From Tubulanus polymorphus (taxonomy: Eukaryota > Nemertea > Palaeonemertea > Tubulaniformes > Tubulanidae): 64,000 bases of DNA. Location: assembly GCF_964204645.1 (NCBI RefSeq), contig NC_134026.1, forward strand, positions 14,288,450-14,352,449. Reading direction: 5' to 3'. The notes below the pieces were generated by a model, which saw only the letters and a list, made by a program, of their open reading frames with translations, was not told where the DNA came from and did not search any database. Below are positions 9,969 to 21,000 of the stretch, in pieces. Made by a program: the position numbers and the translations under genes. Numbering within the stretch: the first letter of the stretch is position 1; every line of letters begins with the position of its first letter.

Positions 9969-11811
9969 AGTCGCCAGTAATTCGTCATCTAATACAACCG
10001 GATTGTCTCTCAGCAAGCTATACAGGACCTGACGCACAGAACGGATAAGCTGATCCCATGCACCACTAAAGTGGGACCCACTGGGTGGATTCAACTCCCA
10101 CTGAATGCCTCGCTCTTGTAGAGTCTAAGATAATTTGTTGACGTCCAACTTTTCCAATTCACGACGCATCTCGGACTCGGCTCCGACTAAATTGGTTCCG
10201 TTGTCAGAACGCATAAATTTCACTGGCCCCCGACGGGCTACGAATCTCCGAAACGAATTACGAATCGGTGTCCAACGAGAATGCGAGCTCTAAGTGGACG
10301 GCACGTGACGCAAAACATGTGAAAATCACACCATACCGTTTTAGAACCGATCGCGACCGTTTTATTTCGAAAGGACCAAAGAAGTCCACTCCAGTATGGC
10401 TGAATGGTGGCTCATTTACAGCTAACCTCTCGGGAGGTAGATCCGCCATCTTTTGCTCATTCACTCGTCAGCGATAACGACGATACAACGTACACTTATT
10501 AACGACCGACTTAATCAATGTCACGACCCCGAGTATCCAATCGCGACCAAGGTGTCCGACAACTTTATGCGCATCACGAACGATCAACATGGACACGTAC
10601 GAATGTTTCGGTAGAACCAACGGATGACGCTGTTCATAGGAAATTGTTGCACGTTCCAAGCGCCCACCAACTCGTATCATATCCTGATCCAAAAACGCAT
10701 CGACTTTATACAACCTACTTCCCCGAATGACACGACCAGAGGGAAGGACGGTTAGCTCGTCGGCGAAGTGCTGCTGGCCGATTCGAACGATCAAATCGGT
10801 TCCACTGCGAAAGTTTCTTCAGCTGAGGCAACGATACTTATCAGGGTCGACGGGATTGCCCCGAACTTCATCGCGCAGATAAGGAACGACGGTTATCAGC
10901 CAGCCGACTGCCCGACGCAGTTTAAAGCAATTTCGTTAGTAATATATTAACAGACAGACCAGGTGAGGCACCTCATTCTCACGCGCATCCACGCTCCGAA
11001 CACGGGTTGGTTCTTTAATTCCGGATCAACAACGGTAACTCATCAAAACGATTCATTTGGCCAGTCGTCAGGAGCTCAATAAAGAAACCCCAGCCCCTGT
11101 AATCACCTTGCTAGCTTGGCGTCGAGACTCAGCCCGCCAGACGCAACGTCCGATATAACGCGCCTCTATTTCTGTTCGTCTGAACCTGTTTTCTTAGGAT
11201 AGCGCTAACCTTGTTCGCCACGAATGTGCGGAAACGAGTAGATTCGTTTTTAACATATCCTTACACAATAGTTCTGTCTGTCCAATAGAAGAGTCATCCA
11301 CGTGCAAATTGAAACCGCCCTTTTTACAGAGGCTAGTCGCATCATCCACGAAAACCTATGCATCCGGCACAAAGTCAACCGATTTGAAGTAGTCATCCAT
11401 AAAAAAATTCCTGAAGAACGATTCTGAAATCTCTGGTGCGAAATGTTCTTTGTTATCTATGGCAGCTTGTCACAACGCTGCGTTCGCACAACTTGGAGAC
11501 GACTTAGCTCCAAACGAATGACGTGTCATACGATATGTACACGGATAGCGGCTGGTATCGCCGTTTGGCCACCAAAGGAATCGCCAGCAGTCTCTATTCC
11601 TTTCCGGAACTGACACCATGAGGAACATCTTTTCGACATCGACAGAGATAGCAATTCTATTTTCCCGGAATCGCTCGAGAACACCAACTAAGGTACTCGT
11701 CAAATACGGGCCCTGCAACAGAGCAGTGTTCAAGGACGCGCCACAAAACGTAGTGGAACCATCAAAGACAACGCGTATTTTTCCCGGCTTCATCTTATTA
11801 TAAACGCCGTG
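9968..11811 (-). pseudogene. BEL/Pao retrotransposon A: RT start and integrase part
   Basis: Minus-strand pol of a BEL/Pao LTR retrotransposon. From 11811 downwards comes the reverse transcriptase start (GKIRVVFDG, then DVEKMFLMV). Further on are the integrase zinc-binding region (GQQHFADEL..., 10468-10794) and core: first Asp in [10 protein letters not shown] (10258-10464), second in RSDNGTN near 10200. The third acidic position reads AWDQLIR near 10045, so the expected Glu is Asp. The RT catalytic half and RNase H are not seen between 11470 and 10800. Multiple stops mark it as dead. Its 3' end is lost into AT-rich Polinton sequence at 9968. Confidence 0.8.
11806..11811. repeat. 6-bp target site duplication of the GC-rich Polinton (left)
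   Basis: GCCGTG directly abuts the Polinton terminus AGTAGTATAC. The identical GCCGTG follows the other terminus at 17733-17738. Six-base duplications are the hallmark of Polinton integrase. Confidence 0.95.
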
Positions 11812-12422
11812 AGTAGTATACAAAATAGCGGTTCTGGCGCAGCCCGACCCCGGTTCTGGCGCAGCCCGACCCCGGTTCTGGCGCAGCCCATCCTTACCCC
11901 GGTATACCGTGTACCCTCTCAAAGCTTTATCACCACCTAAATACCCTAAGATGACAACCCCTGTGGACCGCGGTTCTGGTGGAGCCCGACCCCGGTTCTG
12001 GCGCAGCCAATCCTTACCCCGGTATACCGTGTACCCTCTCAAAGCTTTTTCTCCACCTAAATACCCTAAGAAAACAACCCCTGTGGACCACGGTTTTGGC
12101 GCAGCCCATCCTTACCCCGGTATACCGTGTACCCCCTCAAAGCTTTTTCTCCACCTAAATACCTCAAGAAGACAACCCCTGTGGACCATGGAAAACACGC
12201 CAAGGGGCCGGCAAACCCCCTCCGGCCCCTATAAACCAACCGCTATAATGCACCTACAACAAAGTGTTATTTACATAGATATTTACAGTATATACAATAA
12301 TGTGAAACGCTCTGACCTGGAATTCACCTCTAAGCTGACGCTATTAGCGGTGCGCTGCGGCCTGATTGTCACTGATTGCGAAATAGCCTAGAAAGTTCTA
12401 TGCTGACGCAGAAGCCGGCAAA
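11812..12422 (+). repeat. left terminal inverted repeat of the GC-rich Polinton
   Basis: About 611 bases, complementary to 17188-17732. The outer part consists of tandem ~115-base subrepeats (GGTTCTGGCGCAGCCC...CCCCTGTGGACC), roughly three plus short extra GGTTCTGGCGCAGCCCGACCCC copies, which explains the length difference between arms. The inner, non-repeated part ends GACGCAGAAGCCGGCAAA. The open frame seen across it (11909-12391) is repeated in the other arm and is probably not a gene. Confidence 0.9.
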
Positions 12423-12423
12423 T

Positions 12424-12469
12424 AATTTACAGTTGAATTAGTCGCGCACACTCCTAATTCAACTGTAAA
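12424..12469. repeat. perfect 17-bp stem hairpin at the TIR inner edge
   Basis: ATTTACAGTTGAATTAG and its exact complement are separated by a 12-base loop (TCGCGCACACTC). The hairpin marks the switch from GC-rich terminal repeat to AT-rich cargo. Confidence 0.8.
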
Positions 12470-12529
12470 TGAACATAATTTACATGAATTTCATATATTT
12501 TAAAATCATTTATACGTTAATTACAAAAG

Positions 12530-12766
12530 TGTGAGTAAAGTGTGAGTAATAATTCATATTTTAACAGATTTCGAGTAAAAATATAAGTAAAATAAATGGA
12601 TAACTAAAAGAGTATAAAAGTGTGAGTAAAGTGTGAGTGAAATAGTTTATATTTTAAACATATTTCAATATTTATATTTGTATGAGTTAGATTTTTAAAC
12701 ATTAAAAGTGTCAGTAAAGTGTGATTGAAATAATTCATATTTAAAACATTGAATATTTATATTTGA
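12530..12766 (+). promoter_or_regulatory. AT-rich leader with GTGTGAGTAAAGTGTGAG repeats
   Basis: Upstream of the gene at 12767 are three copies of an AAAGTGT(G/C)AGTAAAGTGTGA-type motif (12523-12545, 12613-12640, 12705-12727) and a ~90-base block (TTTAAACATATTTCAATATT...GTTAGATTTTTAAACATTA). The same block precedes the zinc-finger genes at 37269 (plus) and 43967 (minus). A shared promoter or leader is inferred from its position before different genes. Confidence 0.5.
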
Positions 12767-13417
12767 ATGAGTTTTAATAAAAGTTTTGTTATAAAAATGA
12801 AGAAAGAAGAAGAAGAACCCAACTTTAAAATCGAAATCAATGAAACCAATATATCATTTTCACAGTTTTACATTAAAAATTATATTTCAGCAACAAATTT
12901 AGTGTCTGCAAGACATTATAAAATCGATAACATAACTATGATTAATCAAATATTATCAAATGAAACATATTTAATTACTGCACTAGTAGATACTTTTGAT
13001 AATGGCGTTAAAAATCCTAAAATGTTCAATACAGTTTTTAATTTTAAAGGAACTTTAGATGAAAACATAATTAATATTCTTAAAACTCCTTTCAATGAAA
13101 GAAATGATGATATAATACTTTCAAAAGATTACAATGATTTGATTAATTTAAGAATTGAAAAAAGACAATTATATTATTTCAATTTTGATAATAAACAAAT
13201 TATCTATAATGAAAATTCATCAAATATTGGCATTCAATGTGAATTAGATAATGAAAAATCATTTAAAGATATTGCAGTTCAATGTAATTTAGATGATGAA
13301 TTTAGAAAATTCAATCATAATGAAAAAGCGCATTGTTATTGCGGAGGTGAATATTTAAAATCACATAAATCAAAGCATTATGAAACAATTAAACATAAAA
13401 ACTGGTGTAAAGAGTAA
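12767..13417 (+). CDS. 216-residue AT-rich Polinton protein with C-terminal zinc-finger-like motif
   Basis: An intact frame; a second Met (MKKEEEEPN) 10 codons in is an equally possible start. The C-terminus holds a C-x-C...H...H...H cluster (HCYCGGEYLKSHKSKH) that could bind zinc. Two short internal repeats (IQCELDNEKS and VQCNLDDE) lie near residues 150-180. A broken homologue on the minus strand at 43138-43716 shares ISATNLV, INQILSNE and the zinc motif, and there overlaps the zinc-finger gene by ATGA. Base composition (about 75% AT) contrasts with the GC-rich Polinton around it, so it is cargo from the AT-rich family. Function unknown. Confidence 0.75.
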   Translation: MSFNKSFVIKMKKEEEEPNFKIEINETNISFSQFYIKNYISATNLVSARHYKIDNITMINQILSNETYLITALVDTFDNGVKNPKMFNTVFNFKGTLDENIINILKTPFNERNDDIILSKDYNDLINLRIEKRQLYYFNFDNKQIIYNENSSNIGIQCELDNEKSFKDIAVQCNLDDEFRKFNHNEKAHCYCGGEYLKSHKSKHYETIKHKNWCKE

Positions 13418-13445
13418 CAATTCTACATTATAATTATTGGATTGA

Positions 13446-13690
13446 GTAAAATGATATATCTAATAGGCTGTTAAAATGATAAATTGTTTGACAGTTGAAA
13501 TGATAAATTGTTTGACAGTTGAAATGATAAGACAGTTGAAATGATAAATTGTTCGACTGTTGAAATGATAAGACAGTTGAAATGATAAATTGTTTGATAG
13601 TTGAAATGATAAATTGTTTGACAGTTGAAATGATAAATTGTTTGACAGTTGAAATGATAAATTGTTTGACAGTTGAAATGATAAGCGGCT
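13446..13690. repeat. 24-bp minisatellite
   Basis: About ten tandem copies of a unit ACAGTTGAAATGATAAATTGTTTG, some shortened to 15-17 bases, ending at the truncated polymerase. There are no spacers of differing sequence, so it is not a CRISPR array. It may have grown at the recombination junction between the AT-rich cargo and the polymerase. Confidence 0.9.
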
Positions 13691-16600
13691 TATAAGATGC
13701 TGTACATCTTCGGTCTGAGCCCGACGTACTCCTGGATGGGTGTTACCGCGCACTGGTCTTTCATCTTACCTAGAACCTTCTTGTTGACGTTGCTATGCAG
13801 CGGGTGATTTCCCGGGTAATCGCTAGTATCGTAAAGGTCGTTGTTCGATTCCATGTCTTCGTAGATGTCTTCCATCTCGATCTCTAGCAGGAGACTGTCG
13901 GTGTCAGTGTACAGCAATCGAGTACGATCGCCGTATACCTGTTTCATGTGGTTATAGTAGAAGTCGTACATCAGCAGCTTGCTGAGATCGAGCACGGACA
14001 TCCCTACGTAAACGGGCCTATACAGGTACAGATTAGTCTTGTACATGTGCAGCGCGGCAAGATCGTCGTCAAACACCTTGGACCTGGCGAAGTTCGGCTT
14101 GGCTATCAACTTCCTCAACCTGTCTTCCTCGTTTGTTCTGACAAGCTTCACGTCTACCCTGCGTCTAAGATTTTCCATGGTCTTGCCGAATACGGAGTTA
14201 TTCATCAGCTTGTACAGGTCCTTCTCGAAGTCGATGGTTGCTAGCTTTCTTAGTTTTGTGTTCAGTCTTATATACGGCTCCATCCACGGCGATTGGTCGA
14301 ATTCGAGGGCGCGATGAATCTTTGTGAGCTTCAGTCCTAGCTCCAGGTACAACTTAAGGTTCCTGTAATGAACGACGTATCTCTCCTTGTTGCGGAGATT
14401 AGGCACCAGTTTTTCCGTTTCGGTCGAACCCCCAGTCTTCCTAACAGATCTTGCTGGTACTGCGACATCCAAGCTTCTTGAACCTTTAGCCTTTCCGGTG
14501 CCAGTGGGTACTCGTTGTGCGGGTCGTGCAGCCCCCTGGAGTATTCCAAGTCTACCTCTAGAATGTAGCCTTTCTCTGCGTCATCCGGATGTCCTGATAC
14601 ATTGAGTTTTTGCGGCCTTTCAACCCACTCAAATCCGCCCGTAGGCAGGTGTTGCGACATAGCCCAGCCATATAAGTTATTCGCGTCAAGGTACATTATG
14701 TGTGTCGTCGGCTTCTTTGGATCGTGACCGGGAACCAAAGGATTGTTGGCCCTGCAGTGGCGTTTGCTGACCATGGAAATGCCACCTCGCAGACCCTTTT
14801 CGATGAATAAGAACTGGTCGTAGTCCATTAAGAGCTCTAGTTTAACCTCTGTTTTCTTAAGTAGAGCGTCCCAGCTAAGACCGGGCTGGTGTAATACTGT
14901 GCGGGATCTAGGCCGTACTGCTTCACGCAAGTGGACCTGAAATTCTCGAATACATCGGCGAGAAGAACCGTATCGGTCCTCAGATAGAGGTCGTGGTGGT
15001 CACCCATAGTACGGCACTGAAACGTGGCCCATACCTTTTGCGCGTGGGCGTAGTCTTGATCGCTGATTCCCGCCTCTGATAGCTTGCTGTAGAAGGCTCC
15101 TTTTTTGGAATTTCTCCCAACTGTCCATGTACTCGTATGGGTATACGCCCTTTCTCAGTAACAGCTCTAGTTTTTCGGGTACAGGTTCGGCCGCGGCTGT
15201 CAGCGTTAAGCTCCCCTTAGCGGCTGACGCAACCAGTCTGTCAAGTGGGGCCAGCAAGAACTGCACAGAATCGATGAACCGCAAATTACCGAGACTGAAT
15301 GAGATGTACTTCTCCATGTTATTCGGGATGCGAGTTATCTTTCCTTCAGTCCGACCGATTGTCTGCATGATGAGATGAGGGTCGTAACCGCGGAGGTTGT
15401 GAAACACGACCGGTATAGGCGTGTATTTCGCGGACAGTCGCAACTTGAGGTTGCCCACTCGTTGTGGGCCGGGCCCCGGTAGTCACCCGTTATGTGATCG
15501 TGATCCCTGACTCGATCCTCATAGAGTGGTTTGTCGCATACGTAGCAATTGTCCGCTTCCTCGAATGACGTTTGCTCCTCCCGAGTAGTTACCATAGGCG
15601 CGGGATGGGCGAGCACGCCCTTGATTTTCTCCTCTTCCCCTTGGAGGTGCTGAAGGAATACCGCCGCAGCGTCTTGGCCTCTATAAAGGACGGGTGGTTC
15701 GTGTTTACCGTCGCTTCTCACTACCACGTACGAGAACCCGCACGCCTCGTGAAGTTGAGTCTTTTCGCTACCTTTCTGGTTCGGGTTCCTTCCGGGGCCC
15801 TCGAATTTGGTTGTAATGGCTTCGAAGTCGGCGTAGATGACGAACGGAATCTTGAGCTGCTTGTAATGATTGGTGAACCGCAGCACTTTGTCCTCCTCCG
15901 AGGGCATACTGGTACCCATCGGACGTCCGTTGACTCCTCGAAAATCTGACCTGTGCCTCTCCAGGAGATCTTCTCTGGTGAAACAATGAAGGCACCGCTC
16001 GCAGAAGTGTTTCCTCCCTTCAAACTTACTCTGGGTGAACAACAGGCGATTGAGGTCTTTAATCCATGTGTAATGCTGTTTCTCACCGCTCTCTACGAGT
16101 AGCAAGTTAATTCTAGGAATGGGGGCCGGGCCATCGCTGATATGCAGTGGGTACACGCCTTTGTCATACCCGAACCCGTTTATTGCCAGTCCGTTTTGTC
16201 GTTCGACCATAGGAATCTGACTCAATGGTGTTGGTGAATCGATGCCTGTAAAGTCAAGCTGGTCCCAGTGATTCGCATACTTCGATGGCCTCTGGGGGTC
16301 TCTCTCTACGGGGTATTTCGAGGCCAGTATTGACCACTTAAGGCAGTGATCATCTCTATTTTTGACATTTACGACGGCGTGTCTTCTCTTGACTGCGACG
16401 GGGAGGTCGATATAAGAACCGCCTCTCAACGGTTGATATCTGGCGATATTCAGGAATAGTTCGACTACCCTCTCTACAGCCCATCCGGAACCTTCTCTCA
16501 TATAATTCTCAATACTTTGTAAAACCCTAGCTTCAGCAATACCCAACTCCTCATTTATGTCAGCCGCCTTCGATAGAACGTATTGCTTCGACCAGAAGGG

Positions 16601-17116
16601 CGGCTCGACGTGCGCATAGATGGCGTCGTTCTTCTCCTTCCTCAACGAAACCTGCAGAGCAACGGAGAATTTTACACCCTTAAGGTCAATGATCTCCTCG
16701 ACTAAATTCTCCCTTACATTGTTCCGCTGTTCGCGCAAGAATATCGACGGATCAGTCACATCGGTGGCTGGTCTCAAAACCCAGGCCCTCAGATAATTTT
16801 GGATAGCAAACGGGGCCTTATGAAACGTGGGTTCTGGCTCCGGTAGAATCTCATCCCAAATCGGATCATCGTCCGGTATAATGTTCTCTACCTTGTACTT
16901 GGGTTTTCTGGGGGCGGGTTTTGGCTTTCTCGGAGCAGGCGTTGGTCTGCGGGTCAACTGGTTGATGGCATCGGCATATGTTGCGACAGTAATCTGCCCG
17001 TCTCGAAGTAAATCGGTCAGACTTTTTACCGCGCTGTCCATTTTGCTTTCGCATATATGAGAAATGTATGTCTCTAAATGGAAATTTTTGGGGGGCCCCT
17101 CGTTAGAAGTCGGCAC
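13690..17116 (-). pseudogene. Polinton protein-primed DNA polymerase B, frameshifted
   Basis: Reads from 17116 downwards. An N-terminal region carries the AVVNVKNRDDHCLKWS block and a C2H2 finger (CERCLHCF...H). The 3'-5' exonuclease follows, with Exo I as FVIYADFEA near 15830 and a HNLRGYDPHL block near 15390. A Cys/His motif, CYVCDKP...RDHDHITGDYRGPAHN, resembling endonuclease VII, lies between them. Motif A is MYLDANNLYGWAM near 14670, motif B KLMNNSVFGKTMEN near 14180, motif C YTDTDSLLLE near 13900. At least four frameshifts (near 15460, 15000, 14930, 14470) and loss of the C-terminus at 13690 make it non-functional. There is no intein at motif C. It would replicate a linear element from its termini. 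Confidence 0.9.
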
Positions 17117-17187
17117 ACGCCGAGTGTTGGCAGGGCCTGGCCATGTCCAAGGGACATGGCTCTGGTTGCCTGCCGATGTCTCGGTTG

Positions 17188-17732
17188 TTTGCCGGCTTCT
17201 GCGTCAGCATAGAACTTTCTAGGCTATTTCGCAATCAGTGACAATCAGGTCGCAGCGCACCGCGAATAGCGTCAGCTTAGAGGTGAATTCCAGGTCAGAG
17301 CGTTTCACATACTTGTATATACTGTAAATATCTATGTAAATAACACTTTGTTGTAGGTGCATTATAGCGGTTGGTTTATAGGGGCCGGAGGGGGTTTGCC
17401 GGCCCCTTGTCGTGTTTTCCATGGTCCACAGGGGTTGTCTTCTTAGGGTATTTAGGTGGAGAAAAAGCTTTGAGGGGGTACACGGTATACCGGGGTAAGG
17501 ATGGGCTGCGCCAGAACCGCGGTCTACAGGGGTTGTTTTCTTAGGGTATTTAGGTGGAGAAAAAGCTTTGAGAGGGTACACGGTATACCGGGGTAAGGAT
17601 TGGCTGCGCCAGAACCGCGGTCCACAGGGGTTGTCTTCTTAGGGTATTTAGGTGGAGATAAAGCTTTGAGAGGGTACACGGTATACCGGGGTAAGGATGG
17701 GCTGCGTCAGAACCGCTATTTTGTATACTACT
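17188..17732 (-). repeat. right terminal inverted repeat of the GC-rich Polinton
   Basis: About 545 bases, the complement of 11812-12422 with fewer short subrepeats. It starts TTTGCCGGCTTCTGCGTC inside and ends TATACTACT outside. Between it and the polymerase start (17117-17187) is a short GC-rich stretch without a frame. Confidence 0.9.
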
Positions 17733-17738
17733 GCCGTG
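17733..17738. repeat. 6-bp target site duplication (right)
   Basis: GCCGTG, identical to 11806-11811. Skipping the Polinton and one copy rejoins the BEL/Pao reading frame on the minus strand in phase. Confidence 0.95.
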
Positions 17739-17811
17739 ATGAGGCAAATACCAGATACGGCCTGGAGTTACCTCACTTCTATCGGTGACGAGTTCTGTCG
17801 TGACTCGCACG
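17739..17811 (-). pseudogene. BEL/Pao element A, short pol segment
   Basis: Minus-strand reading ends in IWYLPHHG, the conserved entry to BEL/Pao reverse transcriptase. It continues, past the Polinton, into the RT at 11811. It is cut at about 17811 by the plus-strand BEL/Pao element B. Confidence 0.8.
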
Positions 17812-18081
17812 ATAGTGTTTAAGCCCCGTTAACACACATTGAGTTCTCAGTCACAAATCTCAATCTCTGTCACATATCGTTGCATTTCTATAGATAAAGT
17901 TGTATATATCAAGTCATATGTTATGAATAAAACTCAGATCGTGTCTGTATTCCAAGCAGTACTGTGTTTCTCTCTATCTCTCTTATGTGGTGTCGGCGAT
18001 CTCGTACTTGCATGTATTTCACCACATAATTTGGTCCCTCGAGCCGGCGAGCTAAGGATCTGATAACCAGCTGATGTCAAG
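17812..18081 (+). repeat. partial 5' LTR and leader of BEL/Pao element B
   Basis: Upstream of the gag frame are an AATAAAA polyadenylation-type signal (17924) and a CT-rich stretch. Then comes AATTTGGTCCCTCGAGCCGG (18029-18048), typical of the region just after a BEL/Pao LTR where the primer binds. The LTR start is not defined because the matching 3' LTR is absent. Confidence 0.55.
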
Positions 18082-21000
18082 ATGTCAAACTTCGAGACTT
18101 TAAAGCAGCTACGGACCACACATCGTGGACAGTTTACCAAATTGAAGACCAAATGCGATCAGTTACTCACAGAAGAGAGCGCTGCAAAAGGTATGTCCAC
18201 CTTACTTACCTTACGTCATAAATTCGGTAAACTCGAAGAAATTGAGCGAGATCTTCTCAGTGAGTGTACGTTGAAGGGCGCAGCTTTGAGCGAATTCGTT
18301 TCAGCCGGAGACGATGAATTGAATGATAAATTGACTGATATCAATTTTCTCGAATTTGCGTTTAACTAGCTTTTGTCGAAAAATAGGTCCGATTCGAACA
18401 ATGCGCCAACCCATCAAAGGTCGAGAATTTCGTTGCCAAAATTGCAATTACCGAAATTTAGTGGCGATATCCTAAAATGGTCGTCCTTCTTGGATTTGTT
18501 CGAATCTACAGTCGACAACCAACATTCGCTGAGTGACGTCGAAAAGTTCGGTCATCTTAAATGCCATTTAGGCTGTGACGCTAGGCTCGTTATTGAAGGT
18601 CTGCCTTTAACTTCCGTTAATTATGTTAAAGCTAAACAACTCTTGAAGGATAGATTTGGCGTTTCTCATAAGATAAGCGAGGCTAATTTGAACCAACTAG
18701 TTGATTTAGAACCTCCAGTCTACAGTTTAAATTCGTTGCGTCGTTTTTATGATAATTTAGAGCTGCATATCCGAAGTCCTGAATCTTTGAAGGTCGGGGC
18801 CGAGTCCTATGGTACACTTCTAGTTCCTATTATCATGAATAAATTGCCCGCTGAGGTAAAGCGGAACATTGCGCGTGCGAATGGGAGTTGCGAATTTGAA
18901 TTGTCTGTGTTACGTTCTGCGATATTAGATGAAATTAATATTCTCGAGTTCTGCGATACGTCATCAGCCGGAACGATGACGTCACTTCTCGTCGACAATA
19001 ATACCGCAAAGAATGTGCATGATTATAATCGTGTGAAGTTTAAATGTCGTTTTTGTCAGTCGAATGACCATTACCCTACGGCTTGTTGGCTATACGTTGA
19101 ACCGCAGGCTAGGCTGAATTTTGTTTTACGATACAAGTTATGTTTCAATTGTCTTGGTGCTCATAGAATGAATAAATGTTAGTCAAAGGGTTCATGTAGA
19201 GTTTGTAACAAACGACATCATACTAGTATTCATCGGTCGGAATTTCCGGGGCAGTTGAAAGTTCAAGTTCATTCTGTTAATTCGAAAGCTGGGCCCTCAC
19301 ATCCACCGGTAGCTAAAACTCCACGTGAATTACAACATGGTCAAACGTCTAATAACGCTGCTGATTCAGATTCAGGGTCTTCAGATAAGGCTGGCATTGA
19401 TGATCCACCGCCACCAGTTTCTGAATTTAATCATCTTTCCGTGGTTGAGGGTGGTGTTTCCTCTACTATATATCTGAAGACTGCTGTAGCACCGGTGGAG
19501 AGTGAAGGTACTCGTCTTAATGCTCACATACTATTAGATGATGGATCACATCGTACTTTCGTTACGTCGGCTTTAGTTCGCCAGCTAGGTGTTAAACCTC
19601 ATAGATTTGAATCCGTTGATTTGAGTGGGTTCGGTGCTGTCAGTACTGGGTCTAGAGTAGTTGACGTCGTGTGGATCAGTATTACGTGTACTGTTGATAA
19701 ATCAGTTGTTTCTGTAGAAGCTATCGTTGTATCGGAGATAACCAGACCACTCAGAGTTTCTAACGGTTCAGTTAATTGCATACCTGAATTTAAAGGTTTG
19801 AATTTTGCCCATCCGCCGGGGTACAGTTCTAGTTCCTTTGATATCTCATTACTCATTGGATCTGATAATTACTACCTTTTTGTTCTTGGTAATCAGCTCA
19901 TTAAATCTGCATGTGGTCCGGTTGCTGTTCCGTCGAAATTGGGTCATTTAATTGCGGGTCGGTATAACGGTGATGACTTAACCAATTCTGTTCAATTGTC
20001 TATAATTGCTGAACCTGACACTTTCGATCTCAGACGTTTCTGGTCTCTAGAAACGTTGGGTATAGAGTCACCTACTGACCGAGATACATATTTTCTGGAT
20101 GAGTTCTGTAGTAAGTCTATCATGTTAGTAGACGGGAGATACAGGGTTAATTTGCCTTGGAAAGATAATCACGGCATACTACCCACAAATTATAATGTTT
20201 CCAAAGCCAGAACTCGCTCTACGGTTCGTTGTTGGAGAAATATAGTGCTATAATTACTGATCAATTGTCACGTGGGTTTATTGAGCCTGTTGAAATTCCC
20301 TCCGTTGCTAGCACTCGTGAGCATTATATTCCTCATCACCCGGTTTTCAGGCAGTCATCTACTACTCCGATTCGTATTGTTTTCGATTGCAGCTGTCGAC
20401 AGTCGAAGTCTTCCGTATCTCTTAATGACTGCCTGGAAGCTGGGCCACCGTTGCTGAACGATATTACTTCTATTTTGATGCGTTTCCCTTTGTTCAATTT
20501 TGGGATTGCCACCGATATCGAGAAAGCATTCTTGCAGATTGAATTAAGTCCTGATGATCGTGATTCAACCAGATTTTTTTGGTTGAGTGACTCTAGCGAT
20601 CCGGAGAGCGAGTTTACTATATATAGATTCAAGCGTATCTTGTTCGGGGCTACATGTTCACCCTTTTTATTGAATAGTTGCATTATATACCATTTGCGAA
20701 ATTATGAGAGTGAACTTTCTCAACTACTTCTGAGAGACATATATGTTGATAACATTGTATCTAGTGTTCCTACTGAGTCGGATGCTTTGCGTTTTTTCCA
20801 CGGTTCTAGACAATGCTTCTCGGAAGTCAATTTCAATTTACGTTGTTGGTCTTCCAACTCGAAAGAGCTCCAAAAGTCTGCTACTGATCAGGGGGTTATA
20901 GAAAGCTCTACTGTCGTGAATATTTTTGGTATCAGTTGGGATGTTGAAAAGGATGAGTTGTCTTATGTTCCCAAAGTTTTATCATCTGTTTATCCATGCA

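Larger units (their letters stand above)
11812..17732. mobile_element. GC-rich Polinton/Maverick, 5.9 kb, complete at both ends
   Basis: The boundaries are defined by inverted termini (AGTAGTATACAAAATAGCGG at the left, its complement at the right) and a 6-bp duplication. The element holds terminal inverted repeats, an AT-rich gene (12767-13417, plus), a minisatellite and a broken polymerase B (13690-17116, minus). At 5.9 kb it is far shorter than autonomous Polintons (about 15-20 kb), with no integrase, capsid, ATPase or protease inside. It is therefore a deletion derivative that was mobilised in trans or shrank after insertion. It sits inside the reverse transcriptase of BEL/Pao element A. 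Confidence 0.92.

Noticed and set aside
11909-12391. 160-codon frame in the left terminal repeat
   Set aside because: The same frame appears in the right arm (17219-17581) because the arms are inverted copies of tandem subrepeats; no domain and no independent support.
13446-13690. Possible CRISPR-like array
   Set aside because: Units are contiguous 24-bp (or shortened) repeats without distinct spacers, in a eukaryotic transposon; it is a minisatellite.
13948-14317. Antisense frames over the GC-rich polymerase (also 14387-14605, 15572-15949, 16827-17060)
   Set aside because: Shadow frames of a GC-rich coding strand; the minus-strand translations have the polymerase motifs.
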